Below are positions 57,801-64,000 of a stretch of 64,000 nt of DNA, one piece after another. The position numbers and the translations under genes are program-made. Each line of letters begins with the position of its first letter. Position 1 is the first letter of the stretch. Under the pieces are notes generated by a model. The model saw only the letters and a program-made list of their open reading frames with translations, was not told the origin of the DNA and did no database searches. The stretch is from Angiostrongylus vasorum (lineage: Eukaryota > Nematoda > Chromadorea > Rhabditida > Metastrongylidae): NCBI GenBank assembly GCA_018806985.1, contig JADANN010000202.1, forward strand, positions 1,364,001-1,428,000, given 5' to 3'.

Positions 57801-60800
57801 AAAGACTCTCAAAGGTCTGCTTCGTAGTGTTTCTTTAGATATGAGTGCCATTTATAGGAGGTCAAGGACCTTAGTACAGAAAAAATTTGATTGAGACAAG
57901 CCAAATTGAGCGAGTTCATACCTGATTTTGCTCGCTCATCTACATAGGGTAGCACATCTTCATATATGTTGGTACTTCATACTAGCACTGGCGTCCGTTT
58001 TTCAGCCACACACAGTGATGTGTCCACTTGTGGATTTAGTTTTAGTTTAAGGAATTGAAAGTTTAGTTCAGGTTCATTTTCCAAGTGGTCTGCCTCGACA
58101 GCGTTTTGATCCCTTCCAGATTCTACCTAATCCCTTTGACATCATTTTTCTTTGTGAGCACATCACCAATGTTTACCTAGTGAGAAAAAATTCTGCTGGC
58201 TCTCCAAGATCGAATATTTTTCAAAGATCTGGACTACGGAACCCTTTCAAAGTTGAGAAGGCGATCCACTTTTTAGAACACATCGCTCAAATGTCCTGTG
58301 TATGGTACGCAACTTTTTTCAATATGGCTGATGTATTTTTTGTTATATAGCATAGAGCTGGACTGAGTGTGGAGTCAAAATAATAGAGCAAGGAAGCCAA
58401 GATCAACACGTTGATCTGTGTCTTTTGTTCAACTCGTTGTCTTGTATTCAGCTCTTCTTTCAACTACTTACCCACAGTAATTACACGTCCTAGACCTAAA
58501 CAGGATGAGCCTTATCAGTTGGTCATCCATTAGCAGATCTGCCTTCTTAACATTAATGGTTTTTCGTAAGCAAAATTTACTTAGATTAATTCGTAGTCCA
58601 ATTTTTTCCTTGCATCGTTAAGTTCAGTAAGCATTACTTCTTTTTCTACAGTACTGCACGAAAGAAGGACAATGCAAGACAAGAGTCAGAGAGGTATCGT
58701 CATTAAAAAATATGTTTCTCTCTTCTTATTCGGGTGATGAATATCACACGGTACTTCAGTGTTAAAAACTTTTGACGATACCATTCATTCACTCTGCCTT
58801 ATTCCCTTACCAGTGGAAAAAACAAGTTACTGAAGAAAAAGCCGCATCGTCTTTGTACAAGGACTATTGCAGTCACCATGCATAGTTATTTAAATAGCAT
58901 GTGGCTCCTTCCAGTGGTTTACCGCCTCATCGTGGATGGGAGGTATTCCTGAGTGTCTGGCTGCTATGTACAGCGGGGCGATGGGATTCATGCTTTCGGT
59001 AGGGTCTTCCACGCTGAGGAGTCCAGCGTTTCCATCAGGAAGCCAAGCTAAGAGTAAACTGATACCAGGGTCCACCACCTTCCTGGTGCCAAACTAGTCG
59101 CTTGGTGGCAAGTCTCTCTTTCTGATTCACAAAGGTGGCGACTGCCTATGGTGGAGACCACCTGCGGCAAACTTTGGCCAGGCTAACCTTGGGTCTTCAG
59201 AGAAACACAATGATTATACCAGCAAAACTCCGAAAAGTGGAGATTGTGCTGGGGGCCCGAACAACCAGTACGACTGGCCGTTCAAGTATACCAAGTAAGT
59301 AGTAAGTATGCTGCGAATGTATAGTAAAAAGATTTCGGAAATTCGTGACTTTAACAAGTTTTAGTACGTGAGTTGTCCTTGTAACGAAGCTCTTCGAACT
59401 TTTCGCGTGTGAGTTCCGACTGCTGACTAACGATTTTCGTTTCGTAATAAATGTCATTAAATGCTGTCCGGAAAGTGGACTTTTCTCAGACAGTTTTGAT
59501 ATCAATCTCTCAGCTTCCGAGGTCTGGAAGGCTTTGGTAAGCACGGGACGTCGTCGAGCCAACACTGTGGTCGTGATAATCGGCATCACTACGACGGCGC
59601 TACCGGCGTATTAATTGAATGAAATGTTATTGATTCCATCTTATGGCAAAAGATTGTAGCTAGCTCGTCGTCATTGAGTACAACGAATAGCGGAACATAC
59701 AGCTACGATCTTGTCGATATTTAATAATGCTTTCACTTTTTCTTCCTTCTCCCAACCTGTAAATCTCTTCTCCAGATTCGAGAAAGAAAGTCTTTTGTCG
59801 GATTTGACGGAATCTTTCCGTACTGCTCTTCTTCAAATGACGCTGGTGAGCTTTCCATGTATGTAGCAGCTTAGCGTAAGCAACTTTCCTCTTAAAGAAG
59901 GTCATTGGGTGTCCTAGATTAATAAGAGCAGGGCAACATCAGTTCGCCATCTCCCGTAACATGATTGCTTTCGCACTTGTTATAACTGGATAATGTTGCA
60001 TTGGTTGTCGGTTGCATTACGTTGCATAAAGCTTATCTTCATGCTTTCTCCCAGTAATTGAACTTCTTTTTCGTTTTTTGCTTGAAGAGGGTCATCCTAC
60101 GAGTGAGCTACTGGTCATGGCTGGAGCAAAAAACAAAACAGGAAGATACGATGTCAAATAGATTCAAAAGTGTATCAAATAGTTCTTCTGTTGACAAAGA
60201 TCTGATCGTTCTCTTTACCGTCCAAGGATTTCTATATTCAGCGGTATCGATTTTTCTTTTTTAAAAAGGAATTGCCAATGGCAAAGTAAACTAAGGACGA
60301 CAAGGGCATTAACAAAGGAACCAAAGTGATTTACAATTCCATTGCGATGCTCTAATCCGAGATTTCCAACCTTGTATTCCTGTTCCTGTGACCCCTAGCA
60401 GTGCAGAACTTTTTCCTTAGGGAGGAAGGGAAAGTACTCTTCGAAATCTCCACAGAACATATCATGAGGTGCCAATGTTGGCAAACAAGGGTTGGTGCTG
60501 CTGATTTTCACGGAAATGCAAACGCATGGTGACAGAGCCAAAAGGAGAATTTCAATAACTTCGAATCAACTGTTTCGGTGAAAAATGTATGCACGACATG
60601 TCTAATCGCTGTCAACACCAATAAAAAGTTAACATTCGAAATTGGGGAATAACATGTAGAGATCACAGTGTTAACCTTTTACTTCCTTCGCACTATAATT
60701 TTTCACGACAGGGTATGATGTAAATTACAGCCACAACGATACAGAGATATTCGCAAAACCTGGACACGGGACAAAAGGGTGATTGCTGTTGACAGCGCTC

Positions 60801-62889
60801 GGTAGGAAACTAACTGAGAGAAACGCAGAGCGAGGGTCTCTGTGGCGCAGTGTATAATGCGCGAGCCCCAGGAAAGGGAAATCGTGGGTCGATCTGGGCC
60901 GTGGTCCAAGTTTTGCAAATATCTCAATATCGTTGTGGCTGCAACATGTGGAGAGTTTTAAAGGGCAAAAACTCTGCATGAAATGGGATATTTATTGTGT
61001 TTTTGTTCTTTTATCCCTAGGATTTTTTTAAGATACTGATTTGTGTGTTAAATATTTCGGTGAAAGAATATGGATACAGCTTTCCCAGTGCAGACTGTTT
61101 CGGCTTGCCCAGCACTATGGTGTTCAACTGCAACTCCCCGACCATTCACAGCCGTTGCTTATTTCTGGTCCATCAAACGGCGTTTTACTGCTTCGAAAGT
61201 TCATCATGGTGGGAAGAATTGCCAATTTTATTTCTTTTGCGTTACCTACACTTTATAACTGGCATGGAAATCGACAATTAAAATCACGAACATTTTTGAA
61301 ACTTCTTTTTTTCATCTTTGTTTTGCTTTGCTAGAGTTACTTCTGAAATATTACTTACTCAGATAGATATACCAGGCCTTTTGTGCGCCACATGGTTCTT
61401 GAGGTTAAGCAAATCACGCATCGGACTGACTAGTTCACAATTTTTTCGTCGCGAAAACGAAGACTGTACATTTCTAGAACACCATTTACGAGTTAATAAA
61501 TAGTTGAGAAATATGGGTAGTAGCTCACTACTACTTGGACCATCAACTAGCCGAATTCCCCCTTTGCAAGCCTAGCAAAGGCTAAACTTCTGTATCGCCA
61601 CTCCGCTAGAAACACAATCTTGTTATCGCGAGGCGATGAGCATGTTCTTTGCTGTTAAGAACACGATAACAATCAAATAGTTGTCGGTTACCAAAAAAGC
61701 GTCGCTGCGTACTTACTCTAAAACGAGCATTAGTATTGCTGAATTTGTGATACGGGTCTTTAGAAAGGGAGCAGATAGCATTGGTAGGGATGTGTTCATT
61801 ACGAACAAGGCTTTAGTTCAACCACATCACATGCCTAGCAAGCCTCCAATGCCTCTGGCGTTATGGAAATGGTACCACAGTACAAAAATCTATACCAAAT
61901 TACCTTCTGTTTTTAAAAATACTTTCTAATGGTGACATATCATGCTTGGAAACTTAACTGAAACATTTTCCAAAGGAGCCATGCTAGCCGTTTCAATGAT
62001 TTTCGTTTGACCGACCTGTTCCTGGCATTGCTATACTTTTTTTGAGGTATCGAGAAATATGTCCCACTCTCCACGGTTGTTACCCTAGATGCTCGACAAC
62101 CTCTTTCGGTTGAGAGATTTGCAATCTTGCGACTAGGTTTATTCTTAAACGGATAGTGGCCACTACTACGTTTCCACACTAGGAACGCCTTTCTCCTCCT
62201 CTATCATGAAGTGATGAGGCTTACCAATAGGGTGGCCAAAACTGAATCAGCAATGTAAATTTAAAAAAAACGACCAAAAACAATTTGTCAGAACTGATGT
62301 TAACCATGTAGAAAAACTTTCAGGGACTGTCGTCAGTGGTGTTGTCGTTTGATGTGCCTCTCAGCGAATTTCACACAGATGTTGAACCAGTACAAAAAGA
62401 GTATGGAGTGTCGATCTACTCGAAGAAAAAGAACAACGCGCACGATGTCCTGGTGAATACGCATTTCGCCGTGAACCAGTAGACAAACGGAGATGTTGCA
62501 AAAGAAATGGGCTTGTTTCAGGTTTTATATACAGCGTTGAGCAAGCATCTAACTTTTCTATTCAATTTTTATGCAAGATTATTTAACCAGAAGGCCATAG
62601 AGAAAGCTATTCAACATCGTAGTCCATTATCATTTGAGTCAAATTCAAGTTGTGCTCATAGGAGTTTTTTGTTGACTACCTTGTAACAATCCATGCTCTT
62701 TATTTTTTCTGGAAACTTTCGTTTTTGTCCACAAAAATAGCAAACTAACTGGATTATAAATTCAGGTGATATCTATTAAGTCGATCGAGGAGAATATGCT
62801 GAATGTCTTACGTGCTAGGGAGTTCATGCTTGGCATACCCATGACTACTTATCTTGAGAACGAGTACACAGCAATAAATTCAATGCAAG
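48806..62889 (+). CDS. bcc-1: Bicaudal-C family KH-domain RNA-binding protein, N-terminal part
   Basis: Bicaudal-C proteins bind mRNA 3' regions through KH domains and recruit deadenylation or silencing machinery; a SAM domain sits at the C terminus. Exons: 48806-48910, 49349-49418, 49534-49613, 51861-51997, 55528-55606, 55739-55819, 56915-57037, 57729-57814, 61094-61208, 62324-62452, 62766-62889; about 376 codons in phase, continuing past the window. Family landmarks in order: QVDRRRLEAM before the first KH, WPAQLKIGAKTKKDPFVKVI across exons 2-3, the second KH with HIIGKAGRG near residue 105 and ATGCHIHFPDSN, then SISGPPLNIENARKYLR, VISFDLP, a degenerate KH (RAGKDSQ in place of GxxG, then GVQLQLPD), SSVVLSFDVP and SIEENMLNVLRAREFMLG. 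The end of exon 6 is uncertain: 55819 (GAG|gttgtt) is the best phase-0 donor. Exon 1 also uses a weak donor (GAA|gttggg). The SAM domain is not in this window. Confidence 0.9.
49685..50080 (-). repeat. SINE-like family C copy
   Basis: Reverse orientation: tail CCACTTGGATACTTGGATGG, GGGCCCCAACATAATTTCC, GATTTGCCACCATGCGAC, GGCTTCCTGATGGAAACG, head CCACGATGAGGCGGTAAACC. It lies in Bicaudal-C intron 3, just downstream of the nested minus-strand gene. Confidence 0.85.
50553..51526 (-). CDS. Nested gene for an unrecognised 131-residue protein
   Basis: Four minus-strand exons lie inside Bicaudal-C intron 3: 51526-51469 (ATG, donor A|gtacgt, phase 1), 51324-51263 (acceptor TTGTTTAG, donor AAG|gtggga), 50866-50645 (acceptor GATCACAG, donor CAG|gtaggt) and 50606-50553 (acceptor TTGCTTAG, stop TAA). 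All phases match and the sum is 396 nt. The product is soluble and largely helical by composition: KVDMREFRLKIILNQIVPSV and NQKKGEFALASVNYYLDDAI look amphipathic; there is no signal peptide or membrane segment. No cysteine pattern or catalytic motif was seen. I do not recognise the family. Introns are short (about 40-400 bp), unlike the host gene. Confidence 0.7.
52215..52470 (+). repeat. SINE family A copy
   Basis: Head GGCATCTGTAACGCAGTGG, central block CCACCGCTCCGGGTTAGGC, GGTACCAGACCCGTCTGGG, tail ATATGCATTCAGTCACC and AATGAAGTGGAATGC. Bicaudal-C intron 4. Confidence 0.8.
53430..53990 (+). mobile_element. Mariner transposase remnant
   Basis: Two plus-strand frames give pieces typical of the mariner catalytic core: VHYSSLNLGGRITV and QQTNEAFQKS in one frame, then ISIEGSIILHDNEQPNVAQL and SPLYSTDFLLPI in the next. 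HDNxxPH...Q and the SPYSPDL-like block normally surround the second catalytic aspartate. Frame changes at about 53640 and 53890 and many substitutions show that it is dead. No terminal inverted repeats were identified. Bicaudal-C intron 4. Confidence 0.75.
54060..54450 (+). repeat. SINE family B, full copy
   Basis: Head CCGGGTAGCGCAGTGGTAG, central block AATCCCTGCAGGGTCA and TTGGTATCAAACCAGTCTG, tail AGCATTCAACGACATTC, GGATGCGAGGAAATGAATTG, ending ATAACGAATAAATAAG. Bicaudal-C intron 4. Confidence 0.85.
54765..54960 (+). repeat. SINE family D copy
   Basis: Starts GATTGCTGGTGGCAGC, GAGAAACGCAGAGGAAGGG, head TGGTGAAGTGTATAATGCGC, tail AATATCTCAGCAATTATTG, CATACCCTGCCGTGG. Confidence 0.8.
55150..55335 (-). 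repeat. SINE family B, head and centre
   Basis: Minus strand: GCGATGCCGCACATGGTTGC, B-box-like GGTTCAATTTTTG, central block TCCTCAAGTCGATAAACTGG, TACCAGATTTGCCCAG. Lies just before Bicaudal-C exon 5. Confidence 0.65.
55820..56394. other. Bicaudal-C intron with no recognisable feature
   Basis: No repeat match. The open frame continuing from exon 6 (VVLEILFSYIC) reaches a stop at 55861; whether it is coding depends on the uncertain donor of exon 6. Confidence 0.4.
56395..56475 (-). repeat. SINE family A, short fragment
   Basis: Part of the A tail: GAGGTTGAATACGCATCAGG, GTGGCCTATCGACATATC on the plus strand. Confidence 0.5.
57180..57555 (+). repeat. SINE-like family C copy
   Basis: From GGTTTACCGCCTCATCG to CGGGTCCTCCAAGTATCC. 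Good copy with a short, altered 7-mer tail. Bicaudal-C intron 7. Confidence 0.85.
57940..58860 (-). mobile_element. Decayed RTE-like reverse transcriptase fragment
   Basis: Different from RTE copies 1-3. The minus strand at about 58670-58712 gives FFNDDTSLTLVLH, in the place of the FADD motif, followed at 58550-58610 by KIGLRINLSK and KTINVKKADLLMDDQLI, the pattern that follows FADD in non-LTR polymerases. Stops separate the pieces; ends are not defined. Confidence 0.6.
58910..59300 (+). repeat. SINE-like family C copy
   Basis: From GGTTTACCGCCTCATCG through GTCCAGCGTTTCCATCAGG and AACCAGTACGACTGGCCG to the tail TTCAAGTATACCAAGTAAG. Bicaudal-C intron 8. Confidence 0.85.
59335..59612 (-). repeat. 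SINE family B, internally deleted copy
   Basis: Minus strand: head GCCGGTAGCGCCGTCGTAG, then GATTATCACGACCACAGTG, CAAAGCCTTCCAGACC, tail GCATTTAATGACATTTATTA. The shared central block is mostly missing. Confidence 0.65.
59776..59845 (+). CDS. bcc-1: Possible alternative exon of the Bicaudal-C gene
   Basis: Acceptor CTCTTCTCCAG and donor CTG|gtgagc frame one base plus 23 codons, beginning FEKESLLSDLTESFRTALLQ. It enters in phase 2, matching the end of exon 57729-57814, and leaves in phase 0, which matches an alternative acceptor at 61088/61089 (TTTCCCAG) five bases before the one used in the main model. Inclusion would insert about 25 residues into the degenerate KH domain. An opposite-strand frame (59660-59905) overlaps it, so coincidence is possible. 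Confidence 0.35.
59846..60699. other. Bicaudal-C intron with no recognisable feature
   Basis: No repeat match, RNA gene or supported exon. A 68-codon frame at 60058-60264 has no motif. Confidence 0.4.
60700..60960. repeat. SINE family D, partial inverted pair
   Basis: A minus-strand tail piece (60700-60770: GACAGGGTATGATG, AGATATTCGCAAAACCTGG) is followed by a plus copy (60775-60960: GATTGCTGTTGACAGC, head CTGTGGCGCAGTGTATAATG, tail ATATCTCAATATCGTTGTGG). Bicaudal-C intron 8. Confidence 0.75.
61209..62089. other. Bicaudal-C intron with no recognisable feature
   Basis: An 82-codon frame at 61681-61929 and smaller ones have no domain or splice support. Confidence 0.4.
62090..62235 (-). repeat. 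Very decayed family C fragment
   Basis: Order of weakly conserved blocks in reverse orientation: GAGATTTGCAATCTTGCGAC, GATAGTGGCC, AACGCCTTTCTCC, GAAGTGATGAGGCTTACCAA, AGGGTGGCC. About as diverged as can still be recognised. Confidence 0.4.
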
Positions 62890-63099
62890 GTACGTCAAAT
62901 GATTCTTATTTATAAATTCAATGCAAAAGCAGTTCATTGAAGTGGACTGTTTTGGTACTTATCGAGTATTGATGCATTGAAGTTAATTAGAGCCTCAATG
63001 ACATAGTTGTTAGTACATCCTTCCGAGGTGGAATTTTGCAAATTTACGACGTTAGTTAAAACTTGTTGGTTTGGTCATGGTTAGATATTCCCTACAAAC
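62890..63099. other. Bicaudal-C intron, no recognisable feature
   Basis: Follows the donor CAAG|gtacgt of the last exon seen. No further Bicaudal-C exon was recognised up to 64000. Confidence 0.4.
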
Positions 63100-63470
63100 T
63101 AGGGAAGGGACAACTAGCACAATGTTAGTGATGCCGTCCATCATGAGCACGATACTGGTTGGACCTAGCCCTTAGGATACCAGGCCTCTCATCCTTCCGG
63201 AGTCGGAAAATCGGTACTATAATTGTCTAGGACAAGATCACTCCCTCCAATGTGCGTCGTAGTGCCCTAACACGATTATCTCAAGATTTTCATTAAGATT
63301 CGATTCAACCAGCATTTAACGACATCCGTAACAAAGACAAATCCTTAAACGGCGGTGGAACCCACACGTAAAATGTTCGAAGATCTTCGTCGATGATGCA
63401 TAAGAGGGAGAGAATCGACTGAAGCCCTGGTTCACCATTAATAGCGATACCTTCAAATAGATGAAAAGTC
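63100..63470 (+). repeat. SINE family B copy
   Basis: Head GGACAACTAGCACAATGTTAG, GATACTGGTTGGACC, central block CATCCTTCCGGAGTCGG, tail AGCATTTAACGACATCC and CGATGATGCATAAGAGGG. Confidence 0.8.
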
Positions 63471-63479
63471 CTATTCTAC

Positions 63480-63670
63480 ATTGCACCAGATCGGGAATTT
63501 ATCTGTACGACCAGCATTCAACGACATTCATTGAGAAGACGGAATCTTCAAATGGCCGGCGAACATCACTCAAAATGAGGAGAAGTTAGAAGATAAAGGG
63601 TACGAAGAAATGAATCGTGTGCACCAATTGCTGAGTTCTGCTCAACATGTGATATATGGTCATGTATAAA
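63480..63670 (+). repeat. SINE family B, tail fragment
   Basis: Second, head-less B copy directly after the first: CCAGCATTCAACGACATTC, ACGAAGAAATGAATCG, ending in CATGTATAAA. Confidence 0.7.
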
Positions 63671-64000
63671 ATTGAGTGGAATAATAGATGCTCACTACAG
63701 TGAGATACCCCATTCAGCATGAGCAGAAAGTTTTCTCAAAACATCAGTCACCTTGATGGTCTTAGGTGTTACGCTAAGCCACATCTCTTAGCATCTTCAT
63801 TCTGTCGGAGGTAGAATTTCTCAGACTGCCTTCTAGTGTTAATCTTGACACTAAATTCTGGATGATAACCTTCAAAAGTGTAATCCTTATTGAATCTCTT
63901 CGTACCCAGTTATAACGATCTGTTTCTACTTAAGCCCTATCGAACCTTAGTGTTCTTGAGTAGGCAATAAATTCCGTCAAAATGTGGTCATTGTTCCAAC
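63671..64000. other. No recognisable feature
   Basis: Intron sequence to the window end; nothing identified. Confidence 0.4.

Noticed and set aside
59660..59905. 81-codon basic minus-strand frame
   Set aside because: It overlaps the better-supported plus-strand optional exon and has no splice sites or motif of its own.

Overview
The window is eukaryotic: genes are split into short exons with GT-AG introns, long introns are filled with retroelements and tRNA-derived SINEs, and coding density is low. A TTTTTCAG trans-splice-like acceptor three bases before a start codon, RTE-type non-LTR retrotransposons, Penelope-like elements and a Bicaudal-C/CYP4 gene content all point to a nematode. The repeat style suggests a strongylid (hookworm-like) worm; the exact species is inference.

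Layout. (1) About 0.6-7 kb: the 3' half of a plus-strand gene for an unrecognised single-pass membrane protein, its intron enlarged by a decayed Penelope-like unit and a minus-strand RTE copy. (2) 7-24.5 kb: a retroelement graveyard with a large inverted Penelope-like unit, a plus-strand RTE, a very decayed minus-strand RTE, a second Penelope subfamily, and a 710-bp miniature Penelope unit. (3) 24.8-36.8 kb, minus strand: a cytochrome P450 of the CYP4 type, which I could assemble from 14 exons into about 496 codons carrying every diagnostic P450 motif. (4) 37-48 kb: gene-poor, SINE-rich DNA with one small candidate gene on the minus strand. (5) 48.8 kb to beyond the window, plus strand: a Bicaudal-C (KH-domain RNA-binding) gene, 11 exons read here, with its C-terminal part outside. 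A complete four-exon gene for a 131-residue protein lies antisense inside its third intron.

Repeats fall into four SINE-like families, named here A to D. A and B have tRNA-like heads and share a central block although their heads and tails differ. C is about 375 bp and ends in a TCAAGTA-type 7-mer tail. D has a tRNA-like head and tends to occur in head-to-head inverted pairs. The Penelope-like units carry hammerhead-ribozyme motifs at their ends, and three units carry them as an inverted pair, one motif on each strand.

All exon calls come from reading frame, splice-site and family-motif agreement; no alignment or transcript was available. Repeat boundaries are good to roughly 10-30 bp unless a target duplication is given.
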